Below, one piece after another: positions 24,301-36,842 of a stretch of 64,000 bases of DNA. The stretch is from contig FJUW01000038.1 of the NCBI GenBank assembly GCA_900074885.1, positions 248,001-312,000 on the forward strand, written 5' to 3'. The notes under the pieces are model-generated. The model searched no databases, was not told where the DNA came from, and saw nothing but the letters and a program-made list of their open reading frames with translations. This stretch comes from Rhynchosporium graminicola. Its lineage: Eukaryota; Ascomycota; Leotiomycetes; Helotiales; Ploettnerulaceae. Within the stretch, counting starts at the first letter, position 1, and the number at the start of each line of letters is the position of its first letter. A program made the position numbers and the translations under genes.

Positions 24301-24814
24301 CCAAGGAGCAGAAAAACAGCGGCCAGCTCTATGGGTTTGACATGGATGGATTCATGAAGAGCTTACCACACGAGCAGCAGGAGTACACAGCTATGCTTAA
24401 GCAAACACAAGGTAATTTATTTCCCCGCACATTATGCAGACCAATTCTAACAACCCATCAGCATTCAATGAATTTATCCATGAGCGAGAAATAACATCTC
24501 CGTCCTCCCCCAGTATTCAACTCTTCGACAGCATCATCCTCGCCAAGAAATCTCGCGGCCGCACATCTTTTTTCTCCAAAGGTTCGAAATCCGCTTCTTT
24601 CCTTGAAGACACGACCGAGCATCTCTGGAGAAGTGCCGCTGTGCCGACACCAAGCGCGAAGTTCCCAGGCGATTATAAGAGTGTAGTGAGCAGGATCCCG
24701 GCGCAGCTTGATGTGGCGATGATGAGGGAGCCGAGGACTATTCAGGGTGTGCCGCGGATGGATATTCCGGGTAAGAGGGTGGGTAGAAAAGCTGTGCCTA
24801 GTCTGTTGCGTTAG
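21335..24814 (+). CDS. DENN-domain protein with C-terminal C1-type zinc finger
   Basis: Three exons (21335-22004, 22117-24411, 24462-24814) encode 1105 aa. DENN proteins are usually guanine-nucleotide exchange factors for Rab GTPases and control vesicle traffic. Visible: an N-terminal ADYFWIAGIDSISY block, a Ser/Thr-rich linker, the uDENN segment (PDYVPMFAFPNDI... with STWHGFAMT, about residues 275-330), the core DENN region (LFEFALSESRIIFLSSHTAM onward, about 560-650), then a low-complexity Ser/Pro stretch and a Cys/His finger (HCFVWRRND...C-x2-C...C-x2-C-x4-HGRC) at about 872-925 that fits a C1 fold. Introns are 112 and 50 bp, phase 1 each, and both are needed to keep the frame. The target Rab cannot be told from sequence. 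Family confidence is high. Confidence 0.88.
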
Positions 24815-27275
24815 TGGGGAGATGATGGCGGGAGACGGGGATTGGATGGATATGAGGAATTACTGTTGTGGGAAGGAGAGGGAAAAGGAGGCGAGGAAAC
24901 TACGAATGACCCAGCAGCAACAAAAGATGTACAATATACCGACGGAGAAAAGCCAAAAGCATGCGAAACAGGTGTTAAACGGAAAGGAGTACATGGGTGC
25001 TTGATTGATTGACAGATCGATTGCCCTTTTTTGGTCTGACTTGGTCCGCTCGAGCGGGTTTATAGATGAATAGAGCAAAGGACGAAGAGAGGCCATATTC
25101 TTGATTCTTTGAATCGCACGATTTCGTTTTGGAGGATGTTCCTCTCTCATATGCTCCTTTGGATCAGATCTCATCGCACTTTGCATGGTGAAGAGCGGAA
25201 GCTGGGCAGGAAATAATGTGGGGATGGGTGGGAGTGGAATGGTAAAGATGGAAACCAATTTGGAGTAGTACGATGTCAAGATATTGCACTCGCGATACGA
25301 CACACGAGCGGATGGAGATAAAACGATTAATTCTGGATGGAGGGGAGGAGACTTGTAGTATACTGAATACAACGTTCTTCCGAGTTCATCTTTCCTCGAT
25401 GGTCTCTGTGATGTGCGAATCTTCAGATTATGATCAAGAGAGGGTCGATTACAGTGTAAACTGGCATGTATCAACAGCTAACATACACCCTGGTGTCTTC
25501 GATCTTACTCAGCGTCAATAGCCTCTTGTCGAACTTCTCCTAGCATGGACAAACCGCTTCGTGAATCCAATATTCGATTGCTGGTTCATTCTATGGAGCG
25601 AGATCGCGACATCGAAGAACTTTGAGTCGAGCAAGCAAGTTTCTTATCTCACGAGGCAGCCTTTTGTAATAGAGATTGTTTCTTTTTTGGGGCAGGAAAT
25701 CAAGTGGTGAGATAGTTGTGACGGGGTGGAAGGCTGATAAGAAAGGTCGCTCGCTAACTGTGGATAGATACTTGAAATGTGTGTCTCTTTGTGAACCATC
25801 TTGTCAGTGACAGGTACGCCAAAGCCGTGAAAAGAGGAAGTGTTCCAGGAAAGTGGCTTTACCTGATATCATAGGGACATTTGATGTTTTTGCTAACGTG
25901 GTAATGTGGGATGTAGGTTGACGAGGTCTGCTTCGCTTCATTGCTTCCTCGTCCGGCTGATTGCGGGTTAGATTCCTTGGTTCTGAGTGAAAAAAAGGGC
26001 TTTTGCTTGAAGTCGAGAACAGGTACCTACCTACCGATTACGTATCGGCAGCTGAGTTGAGTCATGCAAGTCAAGTCACTGTGCCAGAAGTCCAGGTTAC
26101 TGGTATTGGAAGCCAAGCGACAAGTCGAGGCCCTCTCTGAATGCACAAGGTGTCGATATGTCTAAAGGATTAGCTATAAACAACAGTAGATGATAATCGC
26201 GTTGATGATATGATAGAGGAGTTGATACTAAGCAGCAGTTGAAATCTCCCTTGCCTCTATAAAAAAAAAAAAAAATAGCCCCCTGACTGATAAATGCTAG
26301 CAAGTAGCTTGTACAGTCCGGATACGATGCATAGTAAATAGTCTTTGGAGGAACGAGTTTGTTGATGTTGACATTTATTCCATTTAAGCGAGGCTTGGCA
26401 CTTTGCACTTGCATGCTACATATTCAGATGTGATCGTTTTGAGACTGGGTTTACATGCTATGAGTTCTGCTCCGAGGAGAGAAAGTTTCCAAATCCGCGT
26501 TAACTGTATGAATAGTTGAGAAAGGTGTCATTGATTTCTTCAATATCCAGGCTAGGTTTTTAACTTGAAATGTTTGGGGAAGTGCCGCTTCCTTACTTAC
26601 CAAGTCTTGCCTGGAAAAGAAGGGTAGGTATAAGTAATAAGGCTATATTGGAAAGAGATAAATCACTTCGAAAAAAAACTGTTATAGTTTCTCTATTTTT
26701 ATCTAATTAATGTGTTAAAAGTTGCTGTACTGTATAACCTGAATATTAGGATATTTATACCAGTTATTTTGGAGATGTCTTTAGACAAGGATGGAATCAA
26801 TCCGTAATTATCGACGAACCTTTCCACATTCAGTCCCGCATAGACCATACTCTATGAGGAATACCAAAGCTAGTAGTGTTTGATTGCCATTGTTTTATGT
26901 GGTTGTTGTACCCGGGGAAGTCTCTACGTTTGCGAAGAGCCATTTTCCTAGTAGAATCACTGTTGTCATGATAGAACGAAGGGACATCGGGTATCCGTGC
27001 CCGCACACATAATATGGTCCATTCACTTTCCTGAGGCCCTCTGCCATGAAAGACATATATATATCTCCTGCCCTGCCACACATTGGAGGCTATCCGTGTT
27101 CGCTCTCAACCATCGTCGTTGTTGATTCCGCATCCGGCCACTTCTCCAACGTACCGACTCGAGTCTTTACAAACATCTACTAGCCTGGTGCTAAAAGGGT
27201 ATCTACAAAACTACTGCACCCAAACGCCATCTCAAATCTTCAAAACCCGTCCGATAAAAACAATCAAATTCTCGT
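24815..27275. other. Intergenic, no supported gene
   Basis: About 2.5 kb between the convergent ends of the DENN gene and TRAPPC13. A 204-codon ORF on the minus strand (24860-25474) is low-complexity and antisense to likely 3' UTR. An A-run occurs at about 26262-26275. Nothing else stands out. Confidence 0.5.
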
Positions 27276-28371
27276 TCATTTCAGCCTCGCCCCTAAAGGC
27301 CCTGTACTCAAGAACCCTCTATTCCCCATCGCACCCCTCCATGCCAGACTCAAGATCCCAAAAACCAGTCTCCCATCCAGCGGCTCCGGTACATCCTCAT
27401 TCCCCTCTTTCTCCTCCACCAAAAAACAAACCTGCTGCACATCTCCCGGCATAAGAATCGGTCGCTCCATTTCTTCACCCGGAACAACGACTTCCCAATT
27501 CAGACCCTGGGATGTAAATCCTTCGGTCGTTTCCAACACAGCCATGTCGAGCGTGATAATCTCTTCGCCGCAGTTCTCGAGTTGAGCTTCGAGTGCCCAG
27601 CGCCTGCTTTGCTTCTCTTCTGACCCAGACTTGGGAGGTAGAGCACCGGTTTTGGTACGCACGACCATGCACCCTTTACAGACAAATTGATATAGCTTCC
27701 TGAATGTCCGTACCCGTCCACTCGTAGGTGTTGTTTCCGAGTACGTGACTGTGACTGCTAAAACATGCGATCCTTCTTCTTTCAAATCGAAATTGACAAT
27801 TTTTTGTAGACTTTTCCCTGGCTCTAGATCTACCCCACCATGATCTTTCTCTGCATGTGTTTCGCTTTCTGGTTTCTCGCGTTCCTTCCCCTTCTCATTT
27901 TCTTTCGAGCTTCCTTCCGGTCCGAGGATAAGCGGTATAGGGACACCGGAACTTGGGATCTTCATCTCAGCTTCTATGCGCACATTGCTAATTACTTTCC
28001 CCACAGCTGAAGCCGAGCCAGATAAAATCTCGTTGTTGGCACATAACGTGCAGGAGAATGTCTCGCCGACGTAGGCTGAGCCGAAGGCCGGTGGGAGGGT
28101 CAGGAGGGGTGAGAGAATGAAGGGATCCGTTTGGGAGGAGGGGTAGGCGCGGGAGGCGGAGGGGTCAATAGTATGAGCACTTGGAGGAGTTGGAGATGGA
28201 GAGGGCGTTGGCAGAGGATTCTGGAGAGAGAGGGAAGGTCTGGAGAGTCTATGCCAGTTGTTAGAGAGAGTAATTGTGGAGGTGTTGATGGTTATACCGT
28301 AGGACTTTGAGGGAAATGGAATGCGGTTCTTTTACACTGTCGACCGTTGAGGCGCCACGTTGATGTGACAT
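27276..28371 (-). CDS. trappc13: TRAPP complex subunit 13 (TRAPPC13, DUF974)
   Basis: Two minus-strand exons (28371-28298, 28248-27276; 49-bp intron) encode 348 aa. TRAPPC13 belongs to TRAPPIII-type tethering/exchange complexes that act on Rab GTPases in Golgi and autophagy traffic. Seen: an N-terminal HSISLKVLRLSRPSL block that is created by the splice, a Pro/Ser-rich linker, YVGETFSCTLCANNE, then NVRIEAEMKIP, LQKIVNFDLKEEGSHVLAVTVTY, RTFRKLYQFV and LEAQLENCGEE, all in the order of the family; it ends with a Gly-Phe-Leu-Ser-Thr-rich tail. A charged insert rich in Glu and Lys lies after the first beta-rich block. The start at 28371 is the first ATG in frame and restores the conserved N-terminus. 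It is convergent with the DENN gene. Confidence 0.88.
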
Positions 28372-30059
28372 TCTTGCAAGAGTATCGAAGATGTATATTC
28401 CTAGATTTCGAGCCGCGAATTTGGACTATCTGCAATTCGAAATTTCAGTTTCTGTTGTGTGCTCGTGTTTCGATTCTGGAGTGTTGCTTGAAGCTCTCTC
28501 GATTCGGGTTGTAATGCCAGTCTACACCGCTTTCGGAGCCACGGCGCCAGGCTCCGAATATTATCCAGCGTAACCTTCTACTATGGTACACCAAGAAACA
28601 ACAATATAATATAGATATCTAAGCTGCTTTCCACATCGCAGTAGTGTTATCACATTTCATGGCCAGCTAGTAGTTTTCATCCTCCAGGCTCCTCTTTATT
28701 CAGCTACTCCATACTCCTAAAGCTTGGCTCTGTCAATACTCACCTCAAGTATTCCCTTTTTTTTTGTCTATAGGTAGTATAAACTCGAATTTGATAGTCG
28801 CTTCCATTGCCTAGTATACTGTACCTGACTTGATCAATCCACTTCACTATGATTGAAATGGAATTCCACAAAGGAATTCTTTACTTCTCCCATATCGAGT
28901 GCGGTGTTCCAAGGTCCAAGTGCCGACAGCCTATACTCCGTAACAAAGCATACCGATCTTCTGAATCAGATCGTAAGGCAGTGGAGCACTAGTAGTGGGG
29001 TAATTGATGCCCAAGCTTCGGCCTCATTATTTCATGCAAGACAGACAGAGAAAATTGTGCCATCGCTATGATTACCGCCGAACACTTTCGGTATGAGAGT
29101 TCACGAGATCAGTTCCGTTTCAAGTACCTACATAATATAATAGTCTTTGGGGATAATCTGTCAATACGAAGGTATCTAGGTATCCCACAGTCCGCCTCCG
29201 CGGATCTGCAGCTTCATGCCCATTCTCAGCCATCTGAACTCACCTCCACACATTGTCCCCCTCCGGCGTGGGGTACAGGAAAGCCTATCTGATGCACGAA
29301 GCCTCCCTCGAAATGACGCCGCATTCAGCGATGGGCGCCTCCTGATACCGGGGAAGGTTACACGGAACTCTAACGTCTTCTCAGGGTCTCGAGAGACGTC
29401 CTGCAGTTACAGAGGGAGGTAGATGTCTAGGCTAATGTAGTATCATCAACTTGCATTGACCTTCAATTAATGTTCAGGTAGGTATCGGTACTTTCCTGGC
29501 CAAACTCAGCTCGTTTGGAAGACTTGAAGACCAGAAAACTGTCCACAATTCTCGGTACCTGGGTCCCGGGTAGTACTTGTTCTGCTCTCAATCCATCTCC
29601 ATCTGCAGCTCCACCTCGGTCAATCTCATATTTCACTGCGGAGAAATTCCCGAGTCAAGTAAATTGCTTTAGTACCAGAAGAAAAAAGCGTCTGAAAACG
29701 TTTAAACCGCCTTCCCGCCTCCACCCTTTTAGCCTGATCGATTCCGGCATCAGGATCAGGGCATCAGGGCATCAGGGCATCGGGCCGCCGAGGCACTTAA
29801 AAGAGGCTACCTACTTATCGACCATCGATTGTTACACCACTCATTCTGCTCTCTTCGTAACACCACATCATCATCACGAGCTGTCATTCAGATATTTCTC
29901 TTTCCAGACTTCCAGATCAGATACTCAAGAGACCACATCGAATCTTCAACAAACTGCTTCCGTGTTATCCTCAACTAAGTCACAGAACTGTCGAGTCCTC
30001 TTACTCACACGACCACGACCACCACCCCGCCAATCCCACGATAACGTCCGGAAAAAACC
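28372..30059. other. Intergenic: TRAPPC13 upstream, then leader of the small gene at 30060
   Basis: No supported gene. Contains a short tandem array of GGGCATCA-type units at about 29748-29785. A 255-codon ORF (29515-30282) runs through the CT/CA-rich leader of the next gene and is rejected. The last 200 bp are pyrimidine-rich with CA runs, typical of a fungal 5' leader. Confidence 0.5.
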
Positions 30060-30350
30060 ATGGAAGCACCACTCTCCTCACCCCGCTTGCCGCAGCAGAA
30101 TCAAAATCACAACTCCTACTTCAACTCGTCCTCGAAACCCTGCACTCAATCAGGTCCAACATCCGCACCACAAACTCAATCCCAAGCACAGAACCAGCAA
30201 CAGATACCACAGCCTCCTCCAGCTCAGCAACAAGCACGCTCGGCGGATGCAACGTCGCCTTTCCTCCGAGACTTCAATTTAGTTGCTGAGGCTGCGAAGC
30301 GGGCACAGATGGCTTGTCTGATGCGGGATTTGGAGGGTGTGGCCATCTGA
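30060..30350 (+). CDS. Small Gln/Pro-rich hypothetical protein
   Basis: Single exon, 96 aa. The start context aaaaaaccATGG is good and follows a long pyrimidine-rich leader. The N-terminal two thirds is low-complexity (Gln, Pro, Ser, Asn); the last 30 residues form an amphipathic helix-like block, SPFLRDFNLVAEAAKRAQMA followed by a short acidic end. I do not recognise a named family; the terminal block looks constrained and may be a short interaction helix. No signal peptide or membrane segment. Moderate confidence that it is expressed; function unknown. Confidence 0.6.
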   Translation: MEAPLSSPRLPQQNQNHNSYFNSSSKPCTQSGPTSAPQTQSQAQNQQQIPQPPPAQQQARSADATSPFLRDFNLVAEAAKRAQMACLMRDLEGVAI

Positions 30351-32085
30351 TGTGAGGATGTACTTTGGGGTAGAGGGGAGCGAGCCGAGCATATAAGAAG
30401 ATGACTTATCTCCATTTTTGCAAGTCAGAGCTAAGCTAGGATTTGGATAAGCCTGAAGAGCCACCAGCATCCATCATTCCAAGGGGTTGCTTGTTGGCTA
30501 GAGTGTCTCTTGTTTCGACCAATCTGGAGTTTTTGTTCTTCTCGATTCGATCCCAGCAAATACGATATACTGTAATGGATTTACTCGGTATGCTAGAGGA
30601 GAGGAAAGGAAAGGAAAGGAAAGGAAAGGTTCCACATACACGGAAAGAAGGTAGATGGAGTCTAAAGCAAAGCAAAACGAGGCATTTCATATCATGCGTG
30701 CAGCATATCAGGAGTTCTAAGGGGAGGGCGTGGTCGACAACATGGAGTTTTATCTAGCAGACCAGCGCCACTGCCATAGGTTTACCATCTTGTTTTGTTT
30801 ATTAGCCAATCCAAATTATCGAAGTCGATGTGCTGATCTTCGTGGTGAAAGGGAAGAAGATGTATTGTGTGTGTCGGTATCAAAAACACTCTTACCAGAA
30901 CTCGGAACCGTGGTGAATTCTGGTCTCACTTCGCACTTCCATCCACATCCACATACTCGTCAATCTGTCTTCATAATCCCATCGAACCCTCTCAAATCAC
31001 ATCGAATTACACACATAGACTTCTTTATATCTCTATCCTATCCACATCCTTACCCATTCATCTCATCATCCATCTCACACCCTCCCCTCTTTACCAAAAG
31101 CCATCCGAGTACCCCCCCCTGATTTCTCCTTTCCTGAAGCCCTTGAAGACAGCGCACATGGCACATGGCTCACCGGGGGGGGGAAAGAAAAAAAAAATTA
31201 TACCTCGTGGTCTATCTGCTTGGCACGACATTCCATGCAAGAGAAATATGCACACTCCCGCTCCTTCAAAACCTGCTTGCGCTGCTGCGCACATAGCCAC
31301 ACCCAATCCCATGCCCGCGGGCATCGTGCGTGCTATGCTCATCTAATCGAGCTGTTATGTTATGTTATGTTACGGAATCGGGCTCGCACGGCGTGTGCGT
31401 CGACTACGGATTATGCGAAACTTCATGTCGTCCAGGTAAGAATCTCAGTAAGTAGTTTTTACGCTAAGTGGTTTTACACCCAAAGTACCTGTAAATCTTG
31501 GCTCTTTGTAAGCTAAGCGAGGACCTTCGTCAACAGTCAATAAGCATATGCAACGAGCTGCTTATGCTTGAACTGAGTACGAGCAATCATATCCCAGCAC
31601 GACTCGAGCCGAGTTAGTAAGTATTGTGAGGTTTTAATGTCAATGCCTCAACCACCCCCAAACTCAAGTTCAGCAAGAACTCAACCTCAACTACAGCTAA
31701 TGTAACTTCTACCCAGACAACGACCACAGCAGAGACGATATATTAGTATGGATAATCTTCCATTAGCAATATCTACGCTGGCTACCTTTTCAGTACAGTA
31801 ATCCATCCATTCATCCATGCATCCAACCAGCCAACCAGCCAGCCAAAGCCCAGGCAAAATTCCAACCTTGAAACACCACCCATCCATCCATCCCCAGTCT
31901 AGAGTCAGGGAACGGGAAAAATCTGACAAACCCATCCATAATCTCGTAAAGTCAGTACACCGTATCCACAATGTATGTGTGCTGGATAAGAGAGAAGTTG
32001 GAACCCAAACGCCATTGAGGAAATATACTCTCCTGTTAATGGAAACTCGAGTCGCTTTACACCGTTGAAGAAATTTGTTCGCTGG
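30351..32085. other. Intergenic with simple repeats
   Basis: No supported gene. Holds a GGAAA microsatellite (30601-30629), a CT/CA-rich stretch (30900-31140) that resembles a leader but is followed only by a 62-codon ORF at about 31158-31346 with a homopolymer-containing start, and CATC/CCAG repeats at 31801-31890. Confidence 0.5.
30601..30629. repeat. GGAAA microsatellite
   Basis: Five-base unit repeated about five times. Confidence 0.85.
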
Positions 32086-35000
32086 CTATGTCTCCCTCGA
32101 GTCCTTGATCTTAACAAAGTCATCTATGCTAACGAAAGAGCCAGGGCCACCAGCTTCTCCGAGCTCTTCGAGAAGGACGGTGCTCTGTTGAATCAACCTC
32201 TCAAGGGCTGCAGTCGATGACTTTCCAAGAGAGACTATATCATGTTAGCTTGCAGAGCCTACGCATTAACAATCAACGTACGAAGGATAGCAGAGCTCAG
32301 CTCCTCCGCAACAGCTGCTCGTCCACTCGGGTCAAGCTGATGAGAAACCTCTTTGACAATCAGAGGATCTGTATATGCCATCAACGCAAACGCATCCTCC
32401 AGCGCCTTGTTAATCTCTCTCCGAGGATCATCCTTGTATTCCGCTTGGAGGGCTTTGCCATATGATAAAGTCTCTTCCAGTAATTGCTGATACTCCGTCC
32501 GATTTTGTGGATATTCTTCTGTGTCCATCCGATCCCAATTATTGGCTTGACTTTGGTGGTCGTCGAGATCCATATTATGGGCAACATCTTCGTACCAGTC
32601 TCCATTGTGACCATTGCTCTTCTTGACACCTTTCGAATGGTTTGAGTTCAACATCTCGGCGGCTTGGCGAATCATTTCGATGAACCTGATAGTACGTGAG
32701 TAACAATTCAGGGGTCGAACAAGGGAGTCCTACTTTCTGCATTTCAGTCGGAACGACACATGCTCGTTGTCCCTCAGAACATTGGGGTAGAAAGTTTGGG
32801 TGTATTTTAAAGCTGTGTCGATTTCTCCTTCCAGTACAGCTTTCCGGATATCTGACTTTGATTAGAGCTAGCCCAACGTGTGCTGATAACTTCTAACTTA
32901 CGATTTCGATGACCTGCGTCTTCGTCCTCTCTGACATGAAAGCCTTGGATGGGAACATTTGGATCTAGACTCAATGCCTGCTTCTCTGAGTACACTTCTC
33001 CTGCGAAGGCTCTGGCAGTTTCGACATAGCCCTCATGAGTAAGGAATTGAAGCACCTGCAATGTTTATTCAGTAGGAAGACGAGAGGAGGCAAGAAGCAA
33101 TGCAAACGTACCAGAGACTGAATAAGGTCGGTCTCGTCTAATGGTGATGCAAGTTTAGCTGTGCTAGTAGCCTCGATTTGTTGTCTTATCTGCTCTCTTT
33201 CTTGCTGTATTTGAATGTCAGTAAATGTACTTGTACAATTTGGCTCATCCCGTCGGCCCCTGATCGAGTTGCGCGGCATAATTTCCTCAAAATCCTGTCT
33301 CATGCGCATGATTTGCCTCTCTCTCAGGTAAAGTTGTTCCGCCCGGCTTCCACGATAAGATCCCGACATCCCGGCAGTCGAAAGTGAAGCCGGTGGAAGA
33401 AGCCGTACGATGACCCGATCTACTAAGTCGTCCAGGGCACGTTCACTCGCAGCAATGCGACGCCAATGTATATTGCTATCGCGAACCGGCGGTATCGATG
33501 CTAATAATGACCCTCGATGCTCATCGATACTGGCAGCAATGCGTATGACGTGTCTTTCGGTGTTAAGCAACGTTCTCTCCGTGGACTGTTGCTCCAGGAT
33601 CCCCAATAGGCCTACAGTGCGTGCGGACCTTCGAGAAGTTGCAGCCACAGTCCCATCCGAATCGAAGATAATATTGACTGACGTGGCGCCTGCCCTTTCG
33701 ACCCTGACAGAGGTTGCCGGACGAAGTGGAGGTGTGGGGGGTAAAAGAGGTGGGACGTCGTCTGAATCTTCTAAAATATTAAGAAGCTGGAGAGCCGCCA
33801 CAGCTGCGGGTTGGGGTCCGTCTCGTATCGATCTCGGAAATATTGAAGTGCTCGAAGAATCCGGAATGGTATCACTGCGAATGTCGCCAAAAGGGGTTCT
33901 GACATAAGAAAAACGGTTACTTGCCGACATCATGCCATCTATGTCATAGACAAACGGACCTTGCCCAAAATTTACTCGGACGTGCTCTCCCGATTTCTTC
34001 ATGCCCACCGAGGGATAGAGTTTCTCCTTGTTGATATCACGGAAGGCGGTACCTTGAAATCGTTATCAACCTGATTGCAAACGTGTTTGGCAAGAACGAA
34101 CCTAGATGAACGCCATTTTTCGTGAAGAATGAGAAGTTTGATCTGAAATTTATGCCACATCCTATTATGTCTCCAGCGTTAAATGCTGGCCCGTAAGGTT
34201 TACCTGTGCTGTTAGAGCAGAACGTTTGGCCATCATCTCCATGATATGCCCAAGATTCCGGTTCCCATCCAGGCAGCCGTGATAGGGGGACATTTTTGCT
34301 CGAGAATCCAATCCCAATAGAGCTCCTAAATTGGAGTTAGAGGGTCCGTAGCTTGGATGAGGGCGTAGCATGAAAGCAGACATACTCTTCTCTCTTCTTA
34401 GATAAAATCGTCACCTCGAAATAATATATTCCACACTGGGGAGGCATGGGATGATCCGCCCGTATAGCACAAGCCTCCAGATCTCGGTCTCGCTCAGATT
34501 TTGGCCCTGTAAACTTGACTTCCTGCCCATCCGATAATATCTCCAAACCCCCGTACTTGTCCTGCCCATTCCATCTCGACGGTAAAGGCGCCAACGTTTC
34601 GTCTTCGACTGGCGGGGCTTTCTCAATCAAGTCGTAAGTCATACCTCGGTGTGAAGGGGCTATCTTGGTGTGTAGGTTCAAACTGCTGGCGCTTGTTGAG
34701 AGGGAACCTGGTTGAGACGACTGTGCAGAGTGCACTTCCTTTTGTGCCGCGACTTTCGCCCTATGCGCGTCCTCCAACCTTTGCACATATTTCGATCCCT
34801 TAAGATATGAAGGTGTAAAGAAATGGTCCACATGTCCTCCACCAAGACTTCCATAGCCATAGCCGTGGACAAGTGGTCCAAAAGCACTCGAGAAGCTTGG
34901 TAACTGTCCGCCACGGCCCCAAGAACCCGCCCGCCCATGGATGCCCCCATTCATATTCAAGTCCATATCAAGCCCTCGAGATTCGTGTCGTAAGTGCCCG

Positions 35001-35194
35001 CTTAGGTTGTGGTAGGTGGTGTGGTCGTAGCCGGGGTCAGCTTCTGAATGGGCCAGGTGTGCGAATGCACCAGATCTCATCACTTGTGAATACTGATGGG
35101 GGCTTCCTGCAGCTGTACCGGAAACGACAGAGGCATAAGAAGATCTTCGGGGGACGAATCCGGAGGCTCCAGTTGGCATGTTAGAGTTGGACAT
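32086..35194 (-). CDS. gid1: RanBPM/GID1-type SPRY-LisH-CTLH-CRA protein
   Basis: Seven minus-strand exons (35194-34386, 34325-34102, 34052-33112, 33055-32902, 32851-32734, 32685-32282, 32234-32086) encode 932 aa. Homologues (yeast Gid1/Vid30, human RanBP9/10) are scaffold and substrate-receptor-binding subunits of the GID/CTLH ubiquitin ligase, which in yeast removes gluconeogenic enzymes. Domains: a low-complexity N-tail; SPRY at about 208-375 (YYFEVTILSKKREESSIGIGF, then PGWEPESWAYHGDDG and FFTKNG); an unusual region at about 382-625; LisH (LIQSLVLQFLTHEGYVETA) at about 650; CTLH (IRKAVLEGEIDTALKYTQTF) at about 705; and a CRA region to the end (LEEALSYGK-like, then ALERLIQQSTVLLEELGE). Introns are 47-60 bp and every join keeps frame. 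The ATG at 35194 is chosen over upstream in-frame codons because those lack a good context. Confidence 0.9.
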
Positions 35195-36842
35195 TTCGAG
35201 GCCGCGTCTCGTTCGGCGCTTACAGCGATTATGGAAGCTGATTGAATCGCAGAACGGGAGAGTGAATAATTTAAAAACTGTTACAAAGTCGTCAAGTAGC
35301 AATAGGCGTCCCCAGATCAGCAACGGACTATCGTGAGGGGTTGTTGACGCGGTGAATGTCGTTTCATGGCCAGTGAAAGGCGTAAGTGTTGAAAATGTTA
35401 CGAACAGCTCTACCGGAGCTGCAGACTAGCATGAGAATCCATCTGTATATATCACTATTTGGAGAGGTCGAGAGTTATGCAAGACATGGGAACATATCCC
35501 ATCTCGAACGATGAGGTGCTGAGCCTATGCGGTTAGGACTAGGTCCTGGTGGGTCTGATCACGAGACACTTCGAATGACATATTCCAATCCCAACGAATG
35601 TTATGGAGAATTCATCGCGTTTATCTTTGACGTCCTTTCCCAAGTAGTACCCTCTGGAAGTTACTTTTCCGAATACTCGTATGGTTGCCGTTATTTTAAT
35701 GCATTTGCTTCCTATCTGGTCTATACAGCTACTGACAGCATTTGGTGTCCCCGTTCGTTTTCAACCGCCATGAGCCCTAAACGTCAAGATATTAATATCT
35801 TCCGACTTTGATATACATAGATATGAAATGATTTTGGCTTTCAAATTTATTTGAAATAACAGGCTAGCAACTCAGACTTCCCAGTTTGAATCCAGTAAGT
35901 CAACATCCACTTTCTTCGAAGTCCGGTTACAGCCAGCCGTCGGAATCATTTAAGTATCTGAGTATCGAATCAAATCCTGCATTCGATTTCGAGACAAAAC
36001 TGAATTATGTATGCTTAGTAACGCTTCACAAATACTGCTTATAGCAGTCTACCTATCGACCAAGCTTCGAGTCGAAAATGGCAACTGGCAAAATCAGTAG
36101 AATGCAGAAATCCTTCCGACCTAGCAGATCAGCAACGTAGCAGGATACGCCGTTCAAGAGACTCTTACTCGCTGTAGATACTTTTTGGCATCAAGCTCCC
36201 AGCAAGGTAGACCTGAACCTCCAAAAGGGTCTATCTGCGGGCAAGCTCACGAGCGCTACGTGAAGAAGATGAGGAAATGGGGAAGAAACCTAGGTACAGA
36301 TAAACTCTTCCTCAGAGGAGGAAGAATGAGAAGGGAGTCAGGCCTCCAATGTAGTAGAGACACCAGAAGAAAAGTCAAGTTGTAAATGAATAATGCAGGT
36401 CAGCTCGAGTCTACTGTGAGATACCAAGTGGAAGAGACGTCGAGAAAAAGAATGCTTTTATTCTTCAGCACTATTATTGCGATGTGGTTCTATGATACAA
36501 TGCGTACCAGTCCCAATGCCGACTCCAGTTCCAATGCTAGTGTGGGTGCAAAAAGGAAACAACGCCAGATCGCCATTGCCGTTAACTGAGCATTCACCCA
36601 TGCTGTAAAGATTTAACGCCCATGCCTTCCCAAAATGCCCATAATAGTGAAGGAGGAAGCCGTAAGAGTAGAACTCGAGCAACTATGAAAGTACTCGAGA
36701 TCAAGCAGATTCCCTGGAGACAAGACCCGACCGCAATATCTGCTCATTTTCGTCGACGAGGACCATGACAGTGACCCTTTTGGTAGAAAAGTATACTGAC
36801 ACAATATTTGGAAAAGAAGTCTAATGCCGGAACGTGAATTAA
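35195..36842. other. Intergenic, GID1 upstream and IES4 downstream
   Basis: No supported gene in 1.6 kb. Only scattered short ORFs without splice support. Confidence 0.5.

Noticed and set aside
24860..25474. 204-codon minus-strand ORF
   Set aside because: Antisense to the 3' side of the DENN gene, low complexity, no splice or family support.
29515..30282. 255-codon plus-strand ORF
   Set aside because: Low-complexity translation of a CT/CA-rich leader; overlaps the better-supported small gene at 30060 in another frame.
31158..31346. 62-codon ORF after a leader-like CT stretch
   Set aside because: Runs through homopolymer G and A tracts and has no homology signal; kept only as an intergenic note.
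33410..33907. 165-codon plus-strand ORF
   Set aside because: Antisense to the GID1-like exon, which is open through the same region and joins in frame at both ends.
35878..35905. B-box-like text resembling a tRNA
   Set aside because: No matching A box or cloverleaf upstream. I found no tRNA, rRNA or CRISPR array anywhere in the window.
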